Below are positions 54,174 through 62,603 of a stretch of 64,000 nucleotides of DNA, one piece after another. The notes under the pieces are model-generated. The model was not told the DNA's origin, made no database searches, and saw only the letters and a program-made list of their open reading frames with translations. The DNA lies in the IMG/VR virus record IMGVR_UViG_3300045747_000527, positions 62,001 through 126,000 of that record. One strand, 5' to 3'. The first letter of the stretch is position 1; each line of letters opens with the position of its first letter. This DNA is from a virus. Position numbers and translations under genes: made by a program.

Positions 54174-56117
54174 TCAGACAACGTAACGACTACCAGCTAT
54201 GACAGTACGTGATATGTCGAATGCGCCTGGCGCAGACGTCGCCAACTCAGGATCTCCTGGTGAGCCAAATACAGCCGTCGCGTAATAGACAACCGGGACA
54301 GCAGCAGTTGCGCCGACGAAATAAAGGTCACCGCCCACCACATCTTTATCGGGGTGTACGTGACGCTTGGCCGTGGCCTCCCCGCTGGACGTATCGCCGT
54401 GGTCGGCGATGCCGTCTTCGAGGGGAAGTTCAGTACTGAGAGTTACCCCCGCGGGAATCGACACCACCAACCGGTCTAATGTCTCTAGCGCCTTCTGTAC
54501 GTCAGTATCCGCGCCACTGAGGTTCCTAGAGAAACGCGCAGCAGCTAGACTGACCGAATACCCATCATGTTGATCTGGTGTAAACCTTTCCGCCAAATCT
54601 GGATGCCGCATGGACCCAGGCACAGGGGTATCCAGCGGTGTCTCAATCCTAGACGAGTGTGGACCATCGTTCAGCATCAAATGAGCACTGACGATGTGCG
54701 TACTCGTAGTACTGGCTTCGTTGTAGACGTATAGGCGGTCTGTTGGGGACAGTACAATCTCAGGAGAGTCGAGGGTGACTTCCTTGATATTGTACTCGGT
54801 AGTACGTATAGGAGTTGTCCGCACGTAGAAGAGGGGAGTCCTGGTACCAGACTCGTTCTCTTTCCCGAGGATCACCCGAATAGTTGTGTCCCCGGCTAAG
54901 TCTAGCACCCGACAGAGGAGCCTAAACGTCCACTTACCCGCAGGAATGGAGCCCACTTTCGGAGTACCCAACAAGGTGTCCAGATACGCGACAGCAAAGA
55001 AAGCGGAGTCAGTGCCCGCAACTGGTGTGGCCGCAACTTCGTAAATAGAAGGCGACGCCTGGTAGACCTGAGCCGCAGTAAGAAGACGCCACTGGTCCCC
55101 GACTGGTGTGTACGTGTCCAGCACATCCCAGTCTAGGGGCGTATCCCCAAGAGTAACTGCGCCTGTCGTCGTGTACTGAATGTACTTTCCACCGAACAGA
55201 GTTCCGTTCTGGATGTGGAAGGTCATCCCAGTCAGGAAATCAGACCCCGCAGCGTAGTCAGGATCTCTCCGCAGAATTGCGTTCGTCTCGACCCACATGA
55301 ATGTGTCGAGATACGGCATCCAGTACCCGCCTATGTCCTCAACAATCCACGGACCTGTGTACGCGGACTCCCCACTGCTGAGGCCTCCGACATACGCCAG
55401 TACTCTTTTGCCGAGAAGAGGACTAGCGAGTCCAAGCGCGGGCTCCGGGTCGAACCCGTCAAAATGGGACGCGTCCAACGCACCGGTAAAATTACACCGC
55501 ATTACCCCTGGGGCAACTTCAGTCCACTGTGTCGGGGCATCGAACAGATAAGGGAAACAGCTAGATCCGCCCGTATAGCAGACGAAAATATCGTCCTTAT
55601 TTAGGCGATCCTCTATGAAGGAGTAGAACAGCGTACCCTTCAGCGCCTGGGGGTCTGTGTACGGGTGCTCGTGATCGTCCCAACTTAGTCCTGGGCCCAC
55701 GCCTGGATTACCTGGGCCAAGCGGCCTCGGCATTCTGGAAGAGCCTACAGCGGAGACTCTGACCTTTCGCTCCGCACCTAGTGTCACTATCTGCAGCAGG
55801 ATGTTATTGCCCTGCACAAGCTTCTCGTACAGGGTGCGGAAAAGAGTGTCTCCTGGGGCTGCTTTGATCAGGTGATCGTCCCCGCCGCCACCTGCTCCAT
55901 CCAAGAACGGGGCGATACCTATCGCGACACCCTTCGCTATAGCAGTAGCCAGCTCCTTGGCGATAATCGCAGGCACGATCTCGTGCTCTAGATTGATGCT
56001 AACCGACCCATCCGCGTTCGGCATCACCCGTACAACGTGATTCGCCGGCCCGCTGCCAACAGATTGCTGTTGCAGAGCCTGAACGATATTCTGGGCAATC
56101 TGGTTTGGATCTACCAC
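54174..56117 (-). CDS. Large tail protein, probable fibre connector
   Basis: 647 residues from a GTG at 56117 preceded by GGGAGAATAGG. The N-terminal 70 residues (QIAQNIVQALQQQ, later IIAKELATAIAKGVA) are helical and could attach to the baseplate. Residues about 75-130 have Gly-rich loops and SRMPRPLGPGNPG; the rest is beta-rich. It is the first of the fibre series in transcription order, so it may link fibres to the baseplate. Assignment by position only. Confidence 0.65.
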   Translation of the reverse strand: MVDPNQIAQNIVQALQQQSVGSGPANHVVRVMPNADGSVSINLEHEIVPAIIAKELATAIAKGVAIGIAPFLDGAGGGGDDHLIKAAPGDTLFRTLYEKLVQGNNILLQIVTLGAERKVRVSAVGSSRMPRPLGPGNPGVGPGLSWDDHEHPYTDPQALKGTLFYSFIEDRLNKDDIFVCYTGGSSCFPYLFDAPTQWTEVAPGVMRCNFTGALDASHFDGFDPEPALGLASPLLGKRVLAYVGGLSSGESAYTGPWIVEDIGGYWMPYLDTFMWVETNAILRRDPDYAAGSDFLTGMTFHIQNGTLFGGKYIQYTTTGAVTLGDTPLDWDVLDTYTPVGDQWRLLTAAQVYQASPSIYEVAATPVAGTDSAFFAVAYLDTLLGTPKVGSIPAGKWTFRLLCRVLDLAGDTTIRVILGKENESGTRTPLFYVRTTPIRTTEYNIKEVTLDSPEIVLSPTDRLYVYNEASTTSTHIVSAHLMLNDGPHSSRIETPLDTPVPGSMRHPDLAERFTPDQHDGYSVSLAAARFSRNLSGADTDVQKALETLDRLVVSIPAGVTLSTELPLEDGIADHGDTSSGEATAKRHVHPDKDVVGGDLYFVGATAAVPVVYYATAVFGSPGDPELATSAPGAFDISRTVIAGSRYVV

Positions 56118-56120
56118 AGC

Positions 56121-56423
56121 CTATTCTCCCGACTTTTCACCCTCAATTTTATCACTTGGCTCAAGTGGCAGCACTTCCATAATCGCCAGCGACTTTGTGG
56201 TTTGTTCTTCCCGTTCCTCTGGCTCCTTCTTGCGCACCAAACCTCTGAGCGCCGCCCAAACGGCCCGCCATCCTTTTGGTGGTTCCGCACGCACGTGGCA
56301 TCTTGCCTGGCATCGGTAGAGGGCACGGTGCATGAGCATGACCTCCAGCGCGACCGAGTTGTTGACGGCCTCAAGCGCGTCTAGACGCATACGTATTGCG
56401 GCCAATTCTTCTATGTCAGTCAC
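56121..56423 (-). CDS. Small coiled-coil protein, unknown function
   Basis: 100 residues; the start overlaps the preceding stop by 4 bases (ATGA). An N-terminal helix (ELAAIRMRLDALEAVNNS) is followed by a Cys-containing basic stretch (CQARCHVRAE) and a C-terminal acidic region. It could be a chaperone or small structural protein. No family recognised. Confidence 0.6.
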   Translation of the reverse strand: MTDIEELAAIRMRLDALEAVNNSVALEVMLMHRALYRCQARCHVRAEPPKGWRAVWAALRGLVRKKEPEEREEQTTKSLAIMEVLPLEPSDKIEGEKSGE

Positions 56424-56653
56424 TTTACACCTAGAAAATCTGTGATCTCGTTTACTGTGAGAACACTTGAATCAATGACGTTTTGGTTAGTGAGCCTACC
56501 TGCTCCCGTTCTACCCCGTAAGATCGATTCCAGAAAATCGGCCTCCTGGTTCAACCGGTCTGTCTCCGACTTGGCCCAGGAATTTGTCAGGTCCGCCAGC
56601 TTCTGCAGCCGGGCATCTCGCTCTGCTTTGCGCTTTTCAACTTCCGTAGCCAT
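56420..56653 (-). CDS. Small coiled-coil protein, unknown function
   Basis: 77 residues; AGGTGA lies upstream of the ATG. Nearly all helical, with KRKAERDARLQKLADL and TDRLNQEADFLESILR predicted as coil. It overlaps the next gene by 4 bases. A tail assembly or scaffold-like role is possible. No motif recognised. Confidence 0.6.
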   Translation of the reverse strand: MATEVEKRKAERDARLQKLADLTNSWAKSETDRLNQEADFLESILRGRTGAGRLTNQNVIDSSVLTVNEITDFLGVK

Positions 56654-56656
56654 GGG

Positions 56657-57427
56657 TCACCTATAGCGGTCGTACTTGGCTGCGATAGCTGCCTTCACAC
56701 GGGACACCTTGGGGGCGCTCATGCCGAGCTTTCTGGAAATATCACCAGGAGATAGCTTGGGCTTCCCACCAACTCCGTACAGGTGCTCAAACACAGAACA
56801 CTCCTCCGGAGTAAGATCATACGGAAGCAACCGAAGAGTCTCCGCTTGTCTGGACGGCATAAACTCAGAAGGATCGTATGCTGCTCTACCGGAAGGGTCG
56901 GAATCAATGCTGTTGACCTCTCTCTGCATCACCGCCACCTTTTTAGGAGACCACTTCATGTGGTCAGCAATCTCCAACTGGGTGGGAGCACGGCCAAGGT
57001 GATCTTCTAGGTTGGTGTTGGCATCCTTGAACTTCTGGATACTGTAACTGCGTGTCTCAGGGATGTACGCGGCGTTCTGGTACGCCTTGATGAACCGCGG
57101 GGCCTTCTTCATGGCGTAGGTAAGGTACGTCTGCAGACCAGAGCGCGCGGGGTCGTACGTCTCCAGCGCCTTGACCGCATGGTTTAGGAACTCTGCGTGA
57201 ATCGCCGCCGGCGGCACATCTCGCTGAATCGCCCACTGGTTAGACTGCTTCCTGATGAGCGGCCGAAGGGAAGTCAGAAGAGGGCGCAAATGCTGCTGTT
57301 GCATCCCCTCACTCTTCCAAGTGCGCCACATATCGAGCTCCTTCTGCCTCTTGGCAGTGAGCTCATCCGTGGCCTCCTTGGACAGGCCCAGATCGAGTAG
57401 GTCTAGGATTTCCGCTACAGTTTCCAT
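56657..57427 (-). CDS. Sigma70-family RNA polymerase sigma factor-like protein
   Basis: 256 residues from the ATG at 57427; the frame is open upstream but this start follows the preceding stop. The layout fits a small phage sigma factor: a region-2-like helix bundle (about 55-120, with ALETYDPARSGLQTYLTYAM), region 3 (LGRAPTQLEIADHMKWSPKKV) and region 4 (LTPEECSVFEHLYG, then LSPGDISRKLGMSAPKVSRV), the last a helix-turn-helix for -35 recognition. It could direct transcription of late genes. No ribosome site is seen, so translation may be coupled. Confidence 0.82.
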   Translation of the reverse strand: METVAEILDLLDLGLSKEATDELTAKRQKELDMWRTWKSEGMQQQHLRPLLTSLRPLIRKQSNQWAIQRDVPPAAIHAEFLNHAVKALETYDPARSGLQTYLTYAMKKAPRFIKAYQNAAYIPETRSYSIQKFKDANTNLEDHLGRAPTQLEIADHMKWSPKKVAVMQREVNSIDSDPSGRAAYDPSEFMPSRQAETLRLLPYDLTPEECSVFEHLYGVGGKPKLSPGDISRKLGMSAPKVSRVKAAIAAKYDRYR

Positions 57428-57428
57428 G

Positions 57429-57674
57429 CTACGGCGTGGCGGACAATTGGTTGATAGATGGCCCCGGCTTGACCAGCGTCGTCGGCTTGGCCGTGTTTTT
57501 GAACGCACCCACCGATTGGCTGTTCTTCAGTTGGTTGAACGCGTTGCTCTTGCTGTCCTCCGTAGGCTCTGGTGGCCTGGTGACGCCGCCCAAGCCCTTT
57601 GTCCTGAGGTCTACCCCGAGGGCGCCAATCTTCTCCAGCTCGTCCAGGAACGCCGTCACAACCTGCGGGGACAT
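57429..57674 (-). CDS. Small protein with DELEKIG motif
   Basis: 81 residues from the ATG at 57674, where GGGAGG is about 6 bases upstream; its start overlaps the preceding TGA (TGATG). The N-terminus VVTAFLDELEKIGALGV carries the shared amphipathic motif; the rest is Lys/Ala/Pro-rich and possibly disordered. It might be an internal or assembly protein of the virion. No other domain. Confidence 0.65.
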   Translation of the reverse strand: MSPQVVTAFLDELEKIGALGVDLRTKGLGGVTRPPEPTEDSKSNAFNQLKNSQSVGAFKNTAKPTTLVKPGPSINQLSATP

Positions 57675-57931
57675 CACGCACCTCCCATGTAGTTGCCAAC
57701 TCCCTCGGTCATCCCTGAGCCTCCCTCGTACTCCGTGAACTTGTCCGGCTGCTTGTACCGCTCCTCAGACACGTCCGGCCTGTCCTGTGTGGGCATGTCT
57801 TTGCGCAGCATGTTATGGACACGAATAGGCCGCCTACCGCCTCGGGTTTGCTGGAAACTCCCGAGTCCGTAGGTCTGAGCAATCTTCTCCAGCTCATCCA
57901 CGAAGGCTGGTACATATTGATCGAATCGCAT
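57674..57931 (-). CDS. Small protein with DELEKIA motif
   Basis: 85 residues from the ATG at 57931 (GGGAG 5 bases upstream; an ATG 12 bases earlier lacks it). The N-terminal segment VPAFVDELEKIAQTYG is nearly the same motif as in the next gene, while the rest (RRPIRVHNMLRKDMPTQDRP) is basic, hydrophilic and Gly-rich at the end. The two neighbours share only this motif. Function unknown. Confidence 0.65.
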   Translation of the reverse strand: MRFDQYVPAFVDELEKIAQTYGLGSFQQTRGGRRPIRVHNMLRKDMPTQDRPDVSEERYKQPDKFTEYEGGSGMTEGVGNYMGGA

Positions 57932-57949
57932 GGCGTCTCCCATTGTACA

Positions 57950-60900
57950 TCAACCGAGTAGGCCGCGAGAATTGTTGAGTTCGTACACGTACTGCTTGAT
58001 GACCAACCTTCGGTCAGGGCGCACGTCAAGTCGAGCAAGCGTGGCGTGGCCATTTTTCTCAGATAACCCCAGCACCTTGGTTACGCTCTCGTTCACCAGA
58101 CCTATCAAGTCTGCTTGATCGCTGAATGCCCTGCTGTGGAATCCCTCTACTCCTGCGGTAGCTGTGACGTGGCCCGATTTATCCGGGGTAAGCACCAGGT
58201 CTGGAGACCCTAGGATATCCACCATGGTTGCGATTGGCCGCCACGTGTACATTCTGATGAAGTTGCCCACATCCTGCTTTTGCTCTCGAATAGTACTGTA
58301 CACCTTGACCAGTATATCCGTGGACGCCTCGACCGTCTGAGTATCATCCGTAGACATCCTGTTGATTCTGGGTGTGTCCACTTTGGGCCGCGGAGCCGTA
58401 GGCGCGTCTGTGCTAATGCCCATGAGGAGCTCGTACGTGTGGTCGTTAGGATCGTACACGACCTCCCCAGGCTCGGACCCGTCGTCCTCTACCGGACTGG
58501 CGGTAGAGGGCGCCTGCTTCTGAGCGAACTGGTCGTCCTTGACGTCGAAAGCAGATACGTCAACGATAGAGTCTGCCCCGATCAAACCCATGTAGGTGTC
58601 GCCGATGTTCCGGTTGTGCCACCCTTCCCAAATCCAGGGGGGTCGTACCGCGTCCTCAATCGGGATATCTACCGCTGCACGCTTTGCTCTGCGGACGATG
58701 CGTTCTGTGACCTTGAAGGCGTGTGGAGCCTCTTGATTGGTGGGCAGCACCATCGACATCCGGTACATGACGCCGTTGGTCGGGTAGACCAGCTTAGTCT
58801 TGCCGAGATACTGAGCGGTGACCTCCTCAGGGTCCTTGATGATAGTGCCGCCAGAAGGCCCCACGTCTCCCTTCTTCGGCAAATTCTCCAACCGCGTGTA
58901 GATGACGGTTTGCTTGGTGGTGGACCCTAAGATCTTAGAAACGAATACCTTGTCTACTCCCTGGTACTCAGCACTCTCCCGATGAACCCGCGCTTGTGCA
59001 AAAGCGTAGCTAGTCTGACCACCCTGCTGAGAAACATTGTGACTGACCTGGACGCACGTCCCTATGAACTGGGGAGCTACGATACCCTGTAGCCCAGTCA
59101 CGTCCCTCACTCGGCCGGCGACGTACAACTGGTCTGAAGTCAGTGGGCGATCTATTATCAGGGTAGGAAACCCTGCGACTATCCAGGGGTTGAACCTCCC
59201 GGTGCACTGCATGGACCTAGAGGCGAACCGGTGTTTGAAATACTGATGGTTGGCTGCTCGTTGACCGTAGCCTACCTTGAGCTGCTTAACCGCATCCGCT
59301 ACCGCACCAGACTGCATGCCAAACAAGTTCAGTTCAGTCATCTTCTCGTACATTGGGATGATGCCCGTGTAGAGCTCGTGCTCTAAGATCATCTCGCCGA
59401 ACCTACGCTCCTCAAACTTCACCCCGCGGCGCATATCTGGCACATTCGGCGCGTAGTACCGAGAGTTGAAGAGAGCATCGTCACCCAGAATGGCATTGGT
59501 AGACTGCAGCTCCAACCGAGATACTTCCCGCATGAAGTTCCGCGACCACTGAACGCTGTTGTAGAGCTCTGGAAAGATGACATTGCACCTCGGCGGCGGT
59601 GCATACCAAATATCCGGTCGGAAGATCTGATTGTTGACCCGTGCCACCTTAGTACTAGTCTTCGTGCGCGTGTGCCTGAAGCTCTTGCCTAAAATGCCGT
59701 CACACTTCTGTACGATCTTAGCGATGTCTGCACTGCACGCCATGACCTTGTTCGGATCGTGTAGACTTACGTTGTGCTGCGCATGGCCGAACTGAACCTG
59801 AACATCTGCGTGCTTCAGCAACTTTCCTATTGCCTGTACCTGTGCGGCCACTCCGCCGTACTGAGAAGGCACAGGGGTCTTCGCCAAAGCAGCGTAAGCA
59901 TCCTCTAGCGCGTATAGAGTCGCCTGAAACTTAGGTACGGACGCTAGGGTAATTGCCGCATCCTCCGCGTTACTCTGCAAGAACACGGTCAAGGCAGCTT
60001 GTGTGCTGACGGCTGCCTTGCGTACGTCAGAAACGCGTGCCGCAAATACTGCAGAGCTGGCGTCACTCGCCAGGTTAGTGCTGACTGTGATCTCTTTGAC
60101 CTTCGCCTCTTCAGGCACAAACAACGGGGACGGAACTGGGTACACCTCATGGTAGATGAACTTCTCCATCACCTGCACAAGCCCGCGGAAGGTAACCAGC
60201 TTCCCCAGGCCTCCGATAGACCTGTTCATCCAGGCGGTGAATGTCTTCTCAGAGAAGAGTTTTGCCGTGCTGGTGTCTGCCTCCGCCGCACTGATTTGCT
60301 GGAGCATCTTCAGCCGCAGCTCTGCGAGGGAACAGAACGGGTTTGCCCCCTTAAATCCGTCGTTCGTGTAGTAGCAGCCTCCGATAGCCTCCAGTACCCG
60401 GATGATGCCCCCTAAGAGGCCGTCGAGTTTGGGGAAGTTTACCGAACGAGACCTAAGTAGCGCAGAGATCGTACCTTCCCCGTTACCCAACGGTGACGTG
60501 AAAAGGTTGGCGTTCGCCCCGATGAAGGCAGCCTCTCTGCGCCCGCCAAGGATGCTGCCATTGAAGTTGTACTGGTAGGTCGTATCCCAGTAGTTCGAGA
60601 AATCCACGCACGAGAGGATGACCGACCTGCTGCCAGGGTCCTTGCTGAACTGAATCCCCTGCACCTCTCCCATGAAGAGCAACTTGTATTGATCCCAGAG
60701 CGTCTGGTCTGCCGAGACCTTGGGCAGTACATCGAACTGCGGTGGCTTAGTGCGAGTCGGCTTACGCTTCACCTGCGGATTCTCGTGGACTGTGCTGCTG
60801 ACAATGCTCGCACTCGGCATGTGCGTCTTCTTGTCGTGATTGATCGGGCTGGTGGCATCCACGAAGTCGTAGAAAAACAGGTGGACCAAGGTCCTGGGCA

Positions 60901-61045
60901 AGATGTCAAAGATGCCGTTGGTGGCGATAACCTGGATGGCAGCCGTAGCCGGACTATTGGGCGCAACGCTCACGGAGGCTCCTATGCAAGGAACCTCGAT
61001 TCCCTCTAGAAACAGACGGATGCTGAGTTTGTGCCCTATCGCCAT
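57950..61045 (-). CDS. Tail hub or baseplate protein (gp27-like features)
   Basis: 1031 residues; ATG overlaps the previous TGA (TGATG). The N-terminal region, with LFMGEVQGIQFSKDPGSRSV and ILSCVDFSNYWD, resembles the beta-barrel motif of T4 gp27-type tail hub proteins (FxGxI ... RxVxLxCxD). Long helical and beta segments follow, with a Cys pair CYYTNDGFKGANPFC. It is expected at the tip of the tail tube. The match is by pattern only; length is much greater than the 391 residues of gp27. Confidence 0.7.
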   Translation of the reverse strand: MAIGHKLSIRLFLEGIEVPCIGASVSVAPNSPATAAIQVIATNGIFDILPRTLVHLFFYDFVDATSPINHDKKTHMPSASIVSSTVHENPQVKRKPTRTKPPQFDVLPKVSADQTLWDQYKLLFMGEVQGIQFSKDPGSRSVILSCVDFSNYWDTTYQYNFNGSILGGRREAAFIGANANLFTSPLGNGEGTISALLRSRSVNFPKLDGLLGGIIRVLEAIGGCYYTNDGFKGANPFCSLAELRLKMLQQISAAEADTSTAKLFSEKTFTAWMNRSIGGLGKLVTFRGLVQVMEKFIYHEVYPVPSPLFVPEEAKVKEITVSTNLASDASSAVFAARVSDVRKAAVSTQAALTVFLQSNAEDAAITLASVPKFQATLYALEDAYAALAKTPVPSQYGGVAAQVQAIGKLLKHADVQVQFGHAQHNVSLHDPNKVMACSADIAKIVQKCDGILGKSFRHTRTKTSTKVARVNNQIFRPDIWYAPPPRCNVIFPELYNSVQWSRNFMREVSRLELQSTNAILGDDALFNSRYYAPNVPDMRRGVKFEERRFGEMILEHELYTGIIPMYEKMTELNLFGMQSGAVADAVKQLKVGYGQRAANHQYFKHRFASRSMQCTGRFNPWIVAGFPTLIIDRPLTSDQLYVAGRVRDVTGLQGIVAPQFIGTCVQVSHNVSQQGGQTSYAFAQARVHRESAEYQGVDKVFVSKILGSTTKQTVIYTRLENLPKKGDVGPSGGTIIKDPEEVTAQYLGKTKLVYPTNGVMYRMSMVLPTNQEAPHAFKVTERIVRRAKRAAVDIPIEDAVRPPWIWEGWHNRNIGDTYMGLIGADSIVDVSAFDVKDDQFAQKQAPSTASPVEDDGSEPGEVVYDPNDHTYELLMGISTDAPTAPRPKVDTPRINRMSTDDTQTVEASTDILVKVYSTIREQKQDVGNFIRMYTWRPIATMVDILGSPDLVLTPDKSGHVTATAGVEGFHSRAFSDQADLIGLVNESVTKVLGLSEKNGHATLARLDVRPDRRLVIKQYVYELNNSRGLLG

Positions 61046-62370
61046 CAGATCACACGTGCGATGCGGTTGGACCCTTTGATGTCACCAATGACGGACTGAG
61101 TGGATTGTCCCGGAGGTGTTCCAGCTACCTGAAAGCGGTGCTGCTGACTCATGGGGCTCACCCCGTCGTTGGGATCATCCAGCTGCGTAGATGATATCTG
61201 AAGCAGCTGCATGGACGCCATAAACGCGCTCTCAATCTGGTACGCGGTCTGTAGTGCCTTGATGCGCGCGTCTCCCGCCACCTGTGCTGCTCGGTCGTAC
61301 GCCACCGCAGCGTAAGAGCCGTTCACGTACTCATCTCGGTTGTCCGTGATCTTAGACCGCGCAGGAGTGGTCCTCTGCGGATTCGCAAGAGGCACGCGGA
61401 AATATCTAGCCAGTACGTTGAGGAAGGTGGCGCTCTGGGCGACTATGCCAGCCTTGATCAGGTCAAGCGCCATATTCTTCGCCAAAGTCCCATGTACGTT
61501 ATCTTGCTGCGTGCGCCCCAGCAGCGCGTTGAACCCTGCGGCAGTCCCCACCAACCCCGCACCTGCTAGCGCATACTGTGCATTCTTCAGACTGGACTGA
61601 GTCAGCGACGTTTGAAGCTGGATATCCTTGGTCTTGCCCGCAGTGCTCTGCACGGTTAGAGAGTCTGTAGAGGGTGACATCGCAGTGACCCCGTCGTGTG
61701 TAGGAAACATGGGGTCTCCCAGGTACGGCGACAGGTACGCGTGGTTGGTGACGAAGAGCTGGAAGGAGAATGGAATGTGGTATGGCATCTCCGCGTTGTC
61801 ATCGGCATCCGCACCGATCATATACCCCTCGACCATCATGTCGTCCCAGCCCAGGTACACGCGTGCGTTCTGCTCAACCAGTTTGGTCCCGCGGAGGTTG
61901 TTCTCGTAGTTGTACCAGAACTCCGTACGCCAATTGAAGTCGAGCGTGTTGAAGAGAACCCCCTGGACGGTGAGTATCCGTGGCCGCTCTCCGAAGAAGA
62001 AGATGTAGGTATCCCCGAAGGTCTCCATGAGCTGGAACTTTTCCTGCCTAGAGTCCTTGATCGACTGGATGATGAAGTTTGAGCTGATGGGGGTAGAGGC
62101 CATCACCCGGCGGCCGGCGCGAGAAGGGATTGCCTCCCCCGTGGGGGTGCCGTCATCCTCGCCACCGAGCGGAGAAATCGGGCCTCCAGCGTCCACCAGG
62201 GGGATGATGGTTCCGTCCGCCGCGATGATTCGAAGGGTGGCGTAGGTATCATCCTTAATCTCAAAGCCTCGGAAGGGTCGGCGGACCAAGCCGCGGGGGC
62301 TATAGGTCTTATCCGAACTGCTGAGGTTCGTTGCGAAGGAATCCGTCCGTGTTTCAATCACTACGCCCAT
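61045..62370 (-). CDS. Tail structural protein upstream of the hub
   Basis: 441 residues; GGAG precedes the ATG. The central part has YIFFFGERPRILTVQGVLFN and WRTEFWYNYENNLRG, and a beta-rich segment VYLGWDDMMVEGYMIGADA. These features, with LysM-free beta structure, resemble baseplate or tail tube initiator proteins. The C-terminal third is Ala/Gln-rich helix. Position between a tape measure-like gene and the hub fits a tail-completion role; identification is tentative. Confidence 0.65.
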   Translation of the reverse strand: MGVVIETRTDSFATNLSSSDKTYSPRGLVRRPFRGFEIKDDTYATLRIIAADGTIIPLVDAGGPISPLGGEDDGTPTGEAIPSRAGRRVMASTPISSNFIIQSIKDSRQEKFQLMETFGDTYIFFFGERPRILTVQGVLFNTLDFNWRTEFWYNYENNLRGTKLVEQNARVYLGWDDMMVEGYMIGADADDNAEMPYHIPFSFQLFVTNHAYLSPYLGDPMFPTHDGVTAMSPSTDSLTVQSTAGKTKDIQLQTSLTQSSLKNAQYALAGAGLVGTAAGFNALLGRTQQDNVHGTLAKNMALDLIKAGIVAQSATFLNVLARYFRVPLANPQRTTPARSKITDNRDEYVNGSYAAVAYDRAAQVAGDARIKALQTAYQIESAFMASMQLLQISSTQLDDPNDGVSPMSQQHRFQVAGTPPGQSTQSVIGDIKGSNRIARVI

Positions 62371-62378
62371 TGTTACTC

Positions 62379-62594
62379 CTACGTAGCTACGTTAGTCCGG
62401 ATCATAAGGTCTTTGACATTCCGGCTGACTCGAACGATGTCCAGGGTCTCAGATGCGCGCAAAGCAAGTAGCTTCGCCCTGCTGCGGTTCACTATCACGT
62501 CGTCCGGGGAGATCTTATCTCGCACGATGAACGTGACCTGCCGGTTGTTCTGTAATGTGTAGCTGAGCGCGACTTCTATTCTGTTCGTTGCCAT
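62379..62594 (-). CDS. Small tail protein, unknown function
   Basis: 71 residues from the ATG at 62594, with AGGTG upstream; a GTG 9 bases earlier is in frame. Alternating hydrophobic residues (NRQVTFIVRDKISPDDVIVN) suggest a small beta sandwich. It sits where a tail X-type or LysM-like connector gene would follow the tape measure. No motif proves this. Confidence 0.6.
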   Translation of the reverse strand: MATNRIEVALSYTLQNNRQVTFIVRDKISPDDVIVNRSRAKLLALRASETLDIVRVSRNVKDLMIRTNVAT

Positions 62595-62603
62595 TGGCCG
62601 CAC

